From Bacillus fungorum (GTDB taxonomy: Bacteria > Bacillota > Bacilli > Bacillales > Bacillaceae_G): DNA of 64,000 bases. Location of the stretch: the NCBI RefSeq assembly GCF_002746455.1, contig NZ_NWUW01000007.1:124001-188000 (forward strand), written 5' to 3'. A program made the translations under genes and the position numbers. Numbering within the stretch: the stretch's first letter is position 1; the number at the start of each line of letters is the position of its first letter. Shown in pieces: positions 27,828-37,400 of the stretch. The notes beneath the pieces were generated by a model, which saw only the letters and a list, made by a program, of their open reading frames with translations, was not told the DNA's origin and ran no database searches.

Positions 27828-29417
27828 ATGAAGTATCGTGCAGTCGCGGCAGGTATTTTAGCCGCAAGTTTATTATCGTCTCCAGTAAGTAGTTTCGCAG
27901 CAGCGAAGAAGTTTTCGGATGTTCCTACATGGGCGCAAGAATCAGTTGATTATTTAGTAGGAAAAAAAGCGCTTGATGGAAAGCCTGATGGAACGTTTTC
28001 TCCATCTGAAGCAGTAGATAGAGGATCAGCTGCAAAAATCTTAGCAGTCGTTCTTGGTTTACCAGTTGATCCAAAAGCAAAGCCATCTTTTAAAGATGCA
28101 CAAAACCATTGGGCAGCTCCGTACATTGCTGCAGTGGAAAAAGCAGGTATAATTAGTGGAGATGGTACTGGTAAATTCAGTCCATTCAGCCAAATTAACC
28201 GTGCATCTATGGCATCTATGTTAGTACAAGCATACTCATTAGATAAGAAAATTATTGGAGAACTTCCAACACAGTTCAAAGATTTGGAACCTCATTGGGG
28301 TAAGAAACAAGCTAATATTTTAGTAGCTTTAGAGATTTCTAAAGGTACGGGAAATGGCTGGAATCCTGAAGGAACTGTAACTCGTGCAGAAGCAGCTCAG
28401 TTTATTGCGATGGCTGATCAAAATAAAACAAGTACATCAAAAAGAATGTATATGAACAGAAACTTTATTACATATCATCAACCATCATTATCCTCTGGTA
28501 TTACTGACGTTCAACATAAGCCACAAATGGTTGAAGTGACAGAACAAAGAGCGGACGGCTGGTTGAAAATTGTAACAAGTAAAGGTGAGAAGTGGACACC
28601 TCTACAAGAAAAAACAGAAACGATTAATGAAGGATTTACAACTTATGCAGAAGCTTCACATAGTTCTAAAGTGCTAGGTACATATGATGCACAAACAGTA
28701 ACGATTATGGAAGAGAGTGGAAGCTGGATTCGTATCCGTGTAGGCGCTGGTTTCCAGTGGGTTGATAAAAATCAATTAAACCCAGTAAAACAAGAGAACT
28801 TCTTAGAAGGTAAAGCGATTATTATTGATCCAGGTCATGGTGGAATTGACTCGGGTAATGGTGGTTATTACGAGAAAGAAAGTAAAACTGTATTAGATGT
28901 ATCATTACGATTAAAGAAAATATTTGAGCAAAAGGCACCATTTACTGTTATGTTCACTCGTACAGATGATACACGCCCAGGAACAAGTGCTCCTGATTCA
29001 TTAAAGAAACGTGTAGAATTTGCACAGCAACATAATGGAGATATTTTTGTAAGTATCCATGCTAATGGTTCTGAACAGAAAAATGGGCAAGGTACAGAAA
29101 CATTATATTATCAGTCAGCAAGAGCAAAAGTAACGAATCCACATGTAAAGGACAGTATTTTATTAGCACAAAAAATTCAAGACCGTCTTGTAGCAGCACT
29201 TGGAACAAAAGATCGTGGTGTGAAACATCAGGACTTATACGTAACTAGAGAAAATACAATGCCAGCTGTATTAACAGAATTAGCATTTGTAGATAATAAA
29301 AGTGATGCAGATAAAATTGCTACACCAGAACAAAGACAACGTGCAGCAGAAGCGATTTATCAAGGTATTTTAGATTATTACGAAGCAAAGGGTAATAAAG
29401 TATCTTCTTTCCGTTAA
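27828..29417 (+). CDS. SLH-anchored N-acetylmuramoyl-L-alanine amidase
   Basis: This 529-aa secreted murein hydrolase has a signal peptide (MKYRAVAAGILAASL to SSFAAA). Three SLH domains follow (about 28-200), then an SH3-like region (about 215-325), then an Amidase_3 catalytic domain. Zinc and catalytic motifs of that domain are IIDPGHGGIDSGN (His), YYEKESKT (Glu), VSIHANGS (His) and VLTELAFVDN (Glu). It cleaves the glycan-stem peptide amide bond at the cell surface, held there by csaB-modified polysaccharide like the S-layer proteins. The ATG at 27828 is chosen over the upstream TTG because the AGAGGAG ribosome site lies inside that longer frame. Confidence 0.92.
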   Translation: MKYRAVAAGILAASLLSSPVSSFAAAKKFSDVPTWAQESVDYLVGKKALDGKPDGTFSPSEAVDRGSAAKILAVVLGLPVDPKAKPSFKDAQNHWAAPYIAAVEKAGIISGDGTGKFSPFSQINRASMASMLVQAYSLDKKIIGELPTQFKDLEPHWGKKQANILVALEISKGTGNGWNPEGTVTRAEAAQFIAMADQNKTSTSKRMYMNRNFITYHQPSLSSGITDVQHKPQMVEVTEQRADGWLKIVTSKGEKWTPLQEKTETINEGFTTYAEASHSSKVLGTYDAQTVTIMEESGSWIRIRVGAGFQWVDKNQLNPVKQENFLEGKAIIIDPGHGGIDSGNGGYYEKESKTVLDVSLRLKKIFEQKAPFTVMFTRTDDTRPGTSAPDSLKKRVEFAQQHNGDIFVSIHANGSEQKNGQGTETLYYQSARAKVTNPHVKDSILLAQKIQDRLVAALGTKDRGVKHQDLYVTRENTMPAVLTELAFVDNKSDADKIATPEQRQRAAEAIYQGILDYYEAKGNKVSSFR

Positions 29418-29421
29418 TAAA

Positions 29422-29455
29422 TCAAAAGAGATTGCCAATAGGCAGTCTCTTTTAT
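29422..29455 (+). terminator. Terminator
   Basis: AAAGAGATTGCC / GGCAGTCTCTTT with a short loop and following T-rich DNA. Confidence 0.8.
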
Positions 29456-29566
29456 TTATTAACGTTTCTCTTTATTTCCGGCATGTGATATCATTTAATT
29501 TTATACGAAAAAGTATTGTAGCAATTGTAATCATAACAATTTTAAATGATAGAGGATGATCATAGA

Positions 29567-30520
29567 TTGAATAATTATAGTAAAACACCTGCATGTATAT
29601 ATACGTATGCATTTCGCGAGGAGGAGCGTGCTTTATGTTACTTGGAAATGCGCTCGTTCTTTGGAATGGAGTCTCACGTTAATATTTTGAAAAGTAATGT
29701 CAAAATTGATCCGAGTAGAAGTGCGTTTATGAAAGAGCGCGTTGAGGTTATGTATGAAGGGGACGACTTAGAAAGTATTCTAAAACAAGTAGAACAAATT
29801 GATTTGGCGGGGGCGACATTCAAAGTTATCTTCGTTAAAATCAATGATCTCGTTGGAGAAAATAAAATTGAATATGGAGAAAGACGTCTCATTGAACGTG
29901 ACCTTGGCATGCATATTGAAGGAGAAGCAGACGTTCGTAATCCAGAGCGTGTATTTGGAATTGTTCCTCTTGGAGGGCGCTGGTACTTCGGACACTATGT
30001 AGAAAGTGAGCCAGTTTGGTACCATCACATAAAAAAACCGCATAGTTATTCGACATCTCTTAGTACACGTGTTGCGAGATCAGTTGCAAATATCGCTGTA
30101 CCTAATCCAGAGGGAGTACGAGCAATTGACCCGTGCTGCGGCATTGGAACAGTAGTAGTAGAAGCACTTTCTATGGGGATTAACATCGTTGGTAGAGATA
30201 TAAATCCACTTGTAGTTCTTGGAACGAGAAAAAACATCGCACATTTCGGGTTTGAAGGAACAGTAACAAAAGGTCCAATCGAGGAAATTACTGAGAACTA
30301 CGACGTTGCAATTATCGATATGCCGTATGATTTATTCACGCACGCAACACCAGAAGATCAGCTCTCCATTCTTTCAAGCGCGCGCCGCATCGCTAAAAAA
30401 GCTGTCGTTGTCACGATGGAAACAATGGACGACATGATCCATGAAGCGGGATTTGAAATTACAGATCGCTGTATTACAAGAAAAGGATCATTTTCTAGAC
30501 AAATTCTTGTTTGTGAATAA
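29567..30520 (+). CDS. TRM11-like class I SAM-dependent RNA methyltransferase
   Basis: This is a ~317-aa cytosolic enzyme. The N-terminal half resembles the THUMP-like part of TRM11/Trm14 proteins. The C-terminal half is a Rossmann methyltransferase with motif I DPCCGIGTVVVEALSMG and motif IV DMPYDL in place of N/DPPY. It probably modifies a guanine or adenine in tRNA; the target is unknown. An ATG at 29546 lacks a ribosome site. The TTG at 29567 follows AGAGGATG and begins the conserved-looking NNYSKTPACIYTYA, so it is preferred but not certain. Confidence 0.78.
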   Translation: MNNYSKTPACIYTYAFREEERALCYLEMRSFFGMESHVNILKSNVKIDPSRSAFMKERVEVMYEGDDLESILKQVEQIDLAGATFKVIFVKINDLVGENKIEYGERRLIERDLGMHIEGEADVRNPERVFGIVPLGGRWYFGHYVESEPVWYHHIKKPHSYSTSLSTRVARSVANIAVPNPEGVRAIDPCCGIGTVVVEALSMGINIVGRDINPLVVLGTRKNIAHFGFEGTVTKGPIEEITENYDVAIIDMPYDLFTHATPEDQLSILSSARRIAKKAVVVTMETMDDMIHEAGFEITDRCITRKGSFSRQILVCE

Positions 30521-30525
30521 GAAAG

Positions 30526-30558
30526 GAAGGTCACCTATTTGGGTGACCTTTTTTTGTT
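30526..30558 (+). terminator. Terminator
   Basis: AAGGTCACC / GGTGACCTT hairpin followed by seven T. Confidence 0.85.
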
Positions 30559-30657
30559 TTGTATTGTATTGATGTGTGATTGGTTGGTGGTGTAGATAGA
30601 TGAATTAGCGGAATTTGTTGATAAGTCGATATATTTCTAGAATCAATCGATATCAGA

Positions 30658-30804
30658 TTACTTTTCTTTTGTTTTCTTCTGCTGTTCGGTTAGTAAATTG
30701 CGTAACACGTGTCCGCGGTAACTCTCTAGTTTGCGTCCTTCATGATAGCGCATGCCTAGTTTTTTTAGTTCGGCTACGTACCAGCCTTTTGTTCCGTAGT
30801 ACAT
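30658..30804 (-). CDS. DUF2639 (YflJ-like) small protein, 48 aa
   Basis: The minus strand encodes a 48-aa basic protein beginning MYYGTKGWYVAELKKLGMR and containing GRKLESYRGHVLRNLL. This closely follows the pattern of B. subtilis YflJ (MYYGSKGWYV..., GRKLE.YK.HVL..L). The start has AAGGAAGTG upstream. Function is unknown. It lies in what would otherwise be an empty ~500-base gap. Confidence 0.82.
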   Translation of the reverse strand: MYYGTKGWYVAELKKLGMRYHEGRKLESYRGHVLRNLLTEQQKKTKEK

Positions 30805-30983
30805 TGGATCACTTCCTTTTGCTTTTGAACAGTATATGTTGAAGGTGGAAGTAATTTTCCATTGAAAATAATAAGCCTGGTTTTATTAAGGTGTCCCATA
30901 AAATAGTTTCCGGACAGTGTATAACAAAGTAGACAGTAATGTATGTTTTTTTAAACAATGTATACAAATTTATACCCTATGCG

Positions 30984-31000
30984 TTGGCATGATATTTGCA
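30984..31000 (+). promoter_or_regulatory. Candidate sigma-54 (-24/-12) promoter
   Basis: TTGGCAT-gatat-TTGCA has the invariant GG (30986-30987) and GC (30998-30999) separated by exactly ten bases, as in SigL-dependent promoters. It lies 37 bases before the proline racemase start codon. Confidence 0.68.
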
Positions 31001-31036
31001 AAGAAAATAGTATCAACATATAGGGGAGAGATAGAA

Positions 31037-32041
31037 ATGAAGGTTAGTAAAGTGTACACGACAATTGATGCTCACGTAGCTGGGGAACCGCTTCGAATTA
31101 TTACAGGCGGCGTGCCAGAAATAAAGGGAGAAACGCAGCTGGAAAGACGTGCATATTGCATGGAACATTTGGATCATCTTCGTGAAGTTCTTATGTATGA
31201 ACCGAGGGGGCATCACGGGATGTACGGTTGTATCATTACTCCGCCTGCAAGTGCACACGCTGATTTTGGTGTATTATTTATGCACAATGAGGGCTGGAGT
31301 ACGATGTGTGGGCACGGCATTATCGCTGTTATTACAGTCGGAATTGAGACTGGTATGTTTGAAGTAACAGGTGAGAAACAAAAGTTCATTATTGATAGCC
31401 CTGCTGGGGAAGTGATTGCGTACGCAACATATAACGGGAGCGAAGTAGAGTCCGTATCATTTGAAAATGTTCCTTCTTTTGTATATAAGAAAGACGTTCC
31501 TATTAAAATAGATGACTATGAATTTCAAGTGGATATCGCGTTTGGCGGAGCCTTTTATGCTGTTGTGGATAGTAAAGAATTCGGTTTAAAAGTGGATTTC
31601 AAAGATTTATCTGCTATTCAAACGTGGGGCGGTAAAATTAAACACTATATTGAGAGCCAAATGGAAGTAAAGCATCCACTGGAAGAAGGGTTAAAAGGAA
31701 TATACGGCGTTATTTTCTCAGATGAACCGAAAGGGGAAGACGCTACGTTACGAAATGTAACGATTTTTGCTGACGGGCAAGTAGACCGCTCTCCTTGCGG
31801 CACAGGAACTTCTGCAAGAATCGCAACTCTTTTTGAAAAAGAGGCCTTGCAAAAGGGAGAAACTTTCGTCCACGAATGCATTACTGACGGGAAATTCGAG
31901 GGGGAAGTATTGTCGGTAACCGCGGTAGATACATATGAAGCCGTCGTTCCAAAAGTAACGGGGCATGCATTTATTACAGGATTTCATCAATTCGTTGTAG
32001 ACCCGAGAGATGATTTGAACCGGGGATTTTTGTTAGGATAA
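31037..32041 (+). CDS. Proline racemase / hydroxyproline epimerase family protein
   Basis: This is a 334-aa cofactor-independent amino-acid racemase. Both catalytic cysteines are visible: [10 protein letters not shown] near residue 94 and [12 protein letters not shown] near residue 254. A Cys pair fits proline racemase or 4-hydroxyproline 2-epimerase rather than the dehydratases, which replace the first Cys. The frame is open 120 bases upstream, but the ATG at 31037 ([18 protein letters not shown]) follows GGGGAGAG. It is the first gene of an operon with the ornithine-cyclodeaminase-family gene 19 bases downstream. A sigma-54-like promoter suggests induction by its substrate. Confidence 0.88.
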   Translation: MKVSKVYTTIDAHVAGEPLRIITGGVPEIKGETQLERRAYCMEHLDHLREVLMYEPRGHHGMYGCIITPPASAHADFGVLFMHNEGWSTMCGHGIIAVITVGIETGMFEVTGEKQKFIIDSPAGEVIAYATYNGSEVESVSFENVPSFVYKKDVPIKIDDYEFQVDIAFGGAFYAVVDSKEFGLKVDFKDLSAIQTWGGKIKHYIESQMEVKHPLEEGLKGIYGVIFSDEPKGEDATLRNVTIFADGQVDRSPCGTGTSARIATLFEKEALQKGETFVHECITDGKFEGEVLSVTAVDTYEAVVPKVTGHAFITGFHQFVVDPRDDLNRGFLLG

Positions 32042-32060
32042 GAGGAGGAGGTGGAAAGAT

Positions 32061-33038
32061 ATGCTAGTTATAAGCGCGAACGAACAACGAAACTTAGTAA
32101 ATATGAACGAAGTCATTGAATACGCAGCGCTGGCTTTACAAGAATTTTCTGCTGAAAGAACGATCACACCAATTCGCGGCTCACTACCATTTGCAAGCGA
32201 ACAAAATACGGCATTAATTATGCCTTCAGTAGCGGAAGGACTTGAGGCACTTGGCTTAAAAGTCGTAACAGTAGTCCCCGAGAATAAAAAGGTAGGAAAG
32301 AAAACGATAAACGGGATTGTGATGCTATCAGACTTTCAAACGGGAGAACCGCTCGCACTTTTAGAAGGATCTTACTTAACGATGATTCGAACAGGGGCTC
32401 TATCAGGAGTAGCGACAAAACATTTAGCTCGTCATAACGCGAAAACGTTATGTATAATCGGGACCGGTGAACAGGCAAAAGGGATTGCCGAAGCTGTATT
32501 TGCGGTAAGAGATATCGAAAAAGTCATTTTATACAATCGAACAGAAGAAAAAGCGTATGCATTCTCGCAGTATATACAAAAGAGATTCAATAAACCTGCC
32601 TATGTTCACACAAATGCAAATGAAGCAATAAGCGAAGCAGACATCATCGTCACAACTACGAACGCATCCACACCAGTCTTCTCAGAAAAACTACAAAAAG
32701 GCGTCCACATAAACGCCGTCGGCTCATTTAGACCGAACATGCAAGAACTACCATCTCATGCCATCGCGAGCGCAAACAAAGTAGTAGTCGAATCAGAAGA
32801 GGCAGCACTTGAAGAAACGGGTGATCTTCAAGTTCCGATACAAGAAGGTTTATTTGAAGCAAGCGACATTCACGCCGAGCTTGGTCAAATTATAAGCGGT
32901 GAAAGAGCTGGTAGGGAGAATGATGAGGAGATTACTATTTTCAAATCAGTTGGTTTGGCGGTAGTGGATATTATCGTTGCGAAGTATTTGTATGAGAAAG
33001 CGGTGGAGCGCGGGATTGGGAATAGGATTGAATTTTGA
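32061..33038 (+). CDS. Ornithine cyclodeaminase / mu-crystallin family protein
   Basis: This is a 325-aa NAD(P)-dependent enzyme with Rossmann motif IGTGEQAKGIAEAV near residue 134 and the family's SGVATKHLA and NAVGSFRPNMQEL segments. Next to a proline racemase family enzyme, a delta1-pyrroline-2-carboxylate reductase or related imino-acid reductase role in D- or hydroxy-proline catabolism is more likely than true ornithine cyclodeamination; that is inference. A strong ribosome site (GGAGGAGGTGG) precedes the ATG. Third-position base use changes sharply inside the gene (about 32620-32800 is C/A-ending, the last 100 bases G/T-ending). Confidence 0.82.
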   Translation: MLVISANEQRNLVNMNEVIEYAALALQEFSAERTITPIRGSLPFASEQNTALIMPSVAEGLEALGLKVVTVVPENKKVGKKTINGIVMLSDFQTGEPLALLEGSYLTMIRTGALSGVATKHLARHNAKTLCIIGTGEQAKGIAEAVFAVRDIEKVILYNRTEEKAYAFSQYIQKRFNKPAYVHTNANEAISEADIIVTTTNASTPVFSEKLQKGVHINAVGSFRPNMQELPSHAIASANKVVVESEEAALEETGDLQVPIQEGLFEASDIHAELGQIISGERAGRENDEEITIFKSVGLAVVDIIVAKYLYEKAVERGIGNRIEF

Positions 33039-33101
33039 GGGGCTGCCTTTTGGTGGTCTTTTTTTTGTGCCGATATCAAATCATGAATTCAATTGGCGTA
33101 T

Positions 33102-33143
33102 GAAAAAAGTTGCACCTCTAGCAAGTAGAGGTGCAACTTTTTT
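33102..33143. terminator. Bidirectional terminator
   Basis: An 18-base arm (33103-33120) pairs with 33126-33143 and has A and T runs at the base. It serves the operon above and the convergent 112-aa gene. Confidence 0.88.
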
Positions 33144-33480
33144 ACCACTCTCGCCATTCTTCTGTGATGTCTTCTTCGGATACTAAGCCAGCTATTTGTG
33201 CTGCTGTATCGATAAAATCATAGAGATCTTCTCTTTCCATTGTTTCGATAAAGTAGTCATGTTCGACGTTTAATTCATTTATGTTAATAACGACCTCTTG
33301 GACGACTTGCATGATTTCGACTTCGGTTGGGTTCTCTCCCAATTGCTTTAAATTGTTAATGTAAGTGTCGAGCACTTTATTTGTTGCACTTATATTTTCT
33401 TCAGTGAAAAATTCCCCATCTTCATCATACTCAACCCATGAGGTTGTTGGTTTGTTTTTTTTCCATTCATCAAATGTCAT
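33142..33480 (-). CDS. Conserved hypothetical acidic protein, 112 aa
   Basis: This is a soluble, strongly acidic, helix-rich protein starting MTFDEWKKNKPTTSW and ending ITEEWREW. The ribosome site (GGAGGTT) lies just upstream on the minus strand. There is no recognised domain, signal or membrane segment. It stands alone between a convergent operon and a divergent gene pair. Confidence 0.68.
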   Translation of the reverse strand: MTFDEWKKNKPTTSWVEYDEDGEFFTEENISATNKVLDTYINNLKQLGENPTEVEIMQVVQEVVININELNVEHDYFIETMEREDLYDFIDTAAQIAGLVSEEDITEEWREW

Positions 33481-33715
33481 GATAACCTCCTAAGAGTGTT
33501 TTTTATCTTTAATCTCATTCTATATGTTTGATTATATATAACAACTATTTTAGAGGGGTTTTTTGTAGGATGCTAGTTTCTGCGAAATTTGTCGGTAAGT
33601 CGATATAATTGAATAATCGCTGATATATTTTTTGAGAGGGTGGCATTCATTGGTAGAAAGAACCGTCCGAGCGTATGTTACAATGGAAGTAGCTCGTAAG
33701 TAAGGAAGTGAGAGT

Positions 33716-34498
33716 ATGGATGGTATACAATTTGTTCAATTGTACGTCATGAAAAATGCTGAGAAAATTGATGAGTTATATATACGTAAAGAACAGGGTA
33801 TAACAACTCTCCCCATTATAAAGCAGACCCCGCGTAAGATTATAAAAACAGCAGAACTTCTTTTTAGTGAAGAAGAAGTTTCAGAGGTTTCTACTACTAT
33901 TACAAAAAACTTTTATTCACCTAATGTAAGGAAAAGAGAAAGTGATGTTTTAAAGTGGTTAACAATACATGAAATGATAGATTGTATAGAACGAGGGATT
34001 TTAATTAAGGAAGTTCGTTTTGAAAAAGATGAGAAAACTGTTCATTCCATTTTTTATCGAATGGGATATGGTTTGTTTACATACATGGAAAAGAAACAGC
34101 AGTTAGAAAAGGTAAAAGAGGAAGAGGCTTTCCAAAAGTGGGCGAAGGAAAAGCAATCTATGCCGAAATATATAAATGAGTATACGGAAAGATTGTGGCA
34201 TGTTTTGTGCGATATTGAAAGTGATTTGTCTTCTATAGATGAAAAACGCTGGTCGTTTCAGAAGAGGCTCTTATTTGTAGACTTTCTACTTGCCATATAT
34301 AAAATGAGTTGTGAAAAGCGTACGTTTGATTGGAAAGAGATTGGCGCGGCGTATACGTTAACGGCAATTGGAAGTAGAATGTTTTCCGATTCGTTCTTGC
34401 ATAGGGCAGCTGAGTTCAGTCAGTCGCAACAACTCCATATGGACGATGTTTTGAAATTCTTTAAGCGTTATAACATAGGGGGTGGAGAAACGATATGA
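33716..34498 (+). CDS. Uncharacterised partner of SMC-like ATPase, 260 aa
   Basis: I recognise no family. It is a soluble, charged protein, predominantly helical in the C-terminal two thirds, without signal or membrane segment. The ATG at 33716 follows AGGAAGTGAGAG. Its last four bases (ATGA) overlap the start of the SMC-like gene, so translation is coupled and the two proteins are probably made in fixed ratio. By analogy with kleisin-like or accessory subunits of SMC complexes it may bind the ATPase, but no kleisin motif is evident. It is not JetA, JetB or JetD of Wadjet by length or visible sequence. Confidence 0.65.
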   Translation: MDGIQFVQLYVMKNAEKIDELYIRKEQGITTLPIIKQTPRKIIKTAELLFSEEEVSEVSTTITKNFYSPNVRKRESDVLKWLTIHEMIDCIERGILIKEVRFEKDEKTVHSIFYRMGYGLFTYMEKKQQLEKVKEEEAFQKWAKEKQSMPKYINEYTERLWHVLCDIESDLSSIDEKRWSFQKRLLFVDFLLAIYKMSCEKRTFDWKEIGAAYTLTAIGSRMFSDSFLHRAAEFSQSQQLHMDDVLKFFKRYNIGGGETI

Positions 34499-37400
34499 TT
34501 CCATACCGTATTTCTTTCTCCGGTATACGTGATTATAAGCCGAGAACAATCCATTTAATGGGAAAACGTGACCATATTTTAATTTCAGGTGCAAATGGTG
34601 CCGGGAAATCAACGCTGACGTTTTGCTGGGGCGCTGTTATGGCATCTACGAAAGTAAATGTGGAAGGGCTTCGGTCGAAAAACCTTCCAGACAATAGAGT
34701 GTGGCGAGCAAAAATCGAACTTATATATGAAAATGATGGATTTATAGATGCAGCACGATTTGTGAGATTCACACTTGATCTAGAGCAGGAGCCAGGTCAT
34801 CCATTGAAAAAAGAATATTATATTGCAGAAGGCGACCGGGTAGATGAGTGGGAGCAAGAAACACGTTTTTCATCTTCGGATAAGCATTTTAACTTTAGAG
34901 AGTATAAAAGAATGCTTCTTCAAAAATATAAAATTGACCCAGATGCGTTCTATTTAATTTGGTACCAGCAAGATGTAAATCAATTTGCTGTCATGAAGCC
35001 AGAAGAAAGATTCCGTATTTTTAGCGAAATGACAGGAATTGAAAGTATTCAAAAGTCATGGGAGTCCTTTAAAGAACAAGAACGTGATAAGGAATCGATT
35101 TTACAAACAGCTCGTAACAACCAAATTCAATATAAGTTCGAGCTGGAAAGATGGGAAAACGAAAAAAATCGTTATGAAGATCAGCAAAATCTTATGAAGA
35201 GCGGGATTGTACAGTATAAAACCGCATTATGTACATTAGAAAATCATTATTATACAGAGCGTATGAAGTATAAAGATGAGCTAGAAGAGATGAAAGAAAA
35301 CCTTGATGAGAAGTATGAAGAAGCTCAGCAAGGAGAAAAACAGTTTGCACAATTAGAGGCGGAGTTACTAGCGAAACAAGCGGAGTTTCAAAGTGTAGAA
35401 AAAGAGCGTGAAATTGCGGAAGAACGACAACTACAGTGCAAAAAGGAAAGTAAAGATAAAGAGCGAGAATGGAACGCGATTAAAGAGGAAATAAAAGACG
35501 TAACGGATCGTGTGAAAAATATAGGTATTAGCGAAGATGTTGTCAGAGCCGAAAAAAGTAGTAAAGAACAGCAATTGCAAGAAACTGAAACGGAAAAAGT
35601 ATATACAGAGCAGCTTATTAGTGAGACAAGCCATAATGTAAATGAATTAAGGTCAGAAGTCGCGAAGCTAGAAGTACAAGTAGATAATGATGAAGCAGCT
35701 GTCGTTTCTGCAAGGAATTACATAGAGCAATATAAATCTAGCTTTTATATGGAAGAAAAGCATAAAAAGGTAGAAGGTATGATGAGGCAAACGAAGGATC
35801 TTGTAGAAACGGTGAAAAAAGACCTTCAGCAAAAGTATGAAGAGAAAAAACAGCTAGAGTTAAATCGTTACGTAAGTCCGAGGCAAGAAGAAGCTCTACG
35901 ATATTTTAGAAGACAAGGGTTACAAGCGTATCCACTTCGAGACTTAATTGAATTAGAAGCAGATGCAGAATTTCGTAATGAAGATGTTTTAAATACAATT
36001 AAATATGCAATCTTCGTAGAATCAAAAGAATTTATACCACCAAATGATTTGTATTACGTACCATTGCCACTAATCGTTCCAACTGAAAGTGTTATTTCCT
36101 TACCACAGTATCAGTTAAGAATTAAAGAGGGAGATAATGAAAAACTTGTTTCTGTAGCGATGAAAGCTTTATGGTGGGTAAAACAATTTTTCACAGGTGA
36201 ACAGCCATGTATTCAAAAAGGTAGTCTAATGGATATAAGAGGATTACGTGGTGAACAAGAGAAACAGGAATACATTTTAAGTGAAAAAGCAATTATGCAA
36301 CGTCTAGAAGAGACAGGAAAATGGATTGAAGAAAACGAAAAGCAGCTCATCCAATATGAGCGCGATATTCATACGCTGCAAGAACAGGAAAGAAAACTTC
36401 ACGATATTGTATATAGAGTAAGAGATGCAGAAGCCGTTTTACAAAAAGCTGCCGAACGTACATTTAGAATCGAACAGTTAAGACGAAAAACGGAAGAAAA
36501 ACAAAGATTAGAACAAGAAATACAAAGACTATATGCAATTAACCAAGAATTGCATACGTGTATATCTCGTTTAAGAGATCGCCTAGAAACGTTAGAACAG
36601 TACGAAATGATATATGAAGAACTGCATAAGGAAAAAGAGAAAATCGCACATATGCAACAACTTGAACAACTTCATAAAAAGTTACTAGATGAGCTTAAGA
36701 GAGCAGTAGAAGAAAGAGACGAGCTTGACGATGCTTGTAATAGATTAGAAATTGAATATAATAAAGTAAGTCAAAAAACGAAGCAGCAGAAACAAGAAGT
36801 AGAAGAATTACATGCGTATATTCAGCGTTTAGAAAAGAAAAAACAACATATCCAAGAGTATTTCACAACGACAGAAGAAAAATTCATTAGCATACAAAGA
36901 GAAAACCAGGATGCGAATGACACGTACGGGAAATTGTTAGAGCAACTTGGCTGGGAAAAACAAATAGAAACATGGTCTGAAGCGAAAGCACTTTCTCAAA
37001 AACAAAACGCAGAGATTACGCTAAAAGGAGCACTCGGTGAAACGGTTGATCCACTGGCGCCAGAAAATTACGCGAAGATGAAAGAAGAAAATGAAAAAAG
37101 TAATGCTGAATTGCAAAACGCAGAACAAATATTGAACGAACTTCGCGAAAATATAGCGCTTATGAAAGAACGCCTAGAAACAACTATTCAAATGAATGCT
37201 CACAAAATCCATAAAAAGTTCGAACAATACATGGAACAATTCCACTTCGAAGGAAAAGTAGAATGGAATATGGACACAAACAAACACGGCGACATGCGCT
37301 ACTATTTATACATAAAAGCGCGCAAAAAAGGTCACCGCGGCAAAATGGAAGACATCAGCGCCAAAGGACGTGGAGGAAAAGTAGGAAGCGGTGTATCAGG

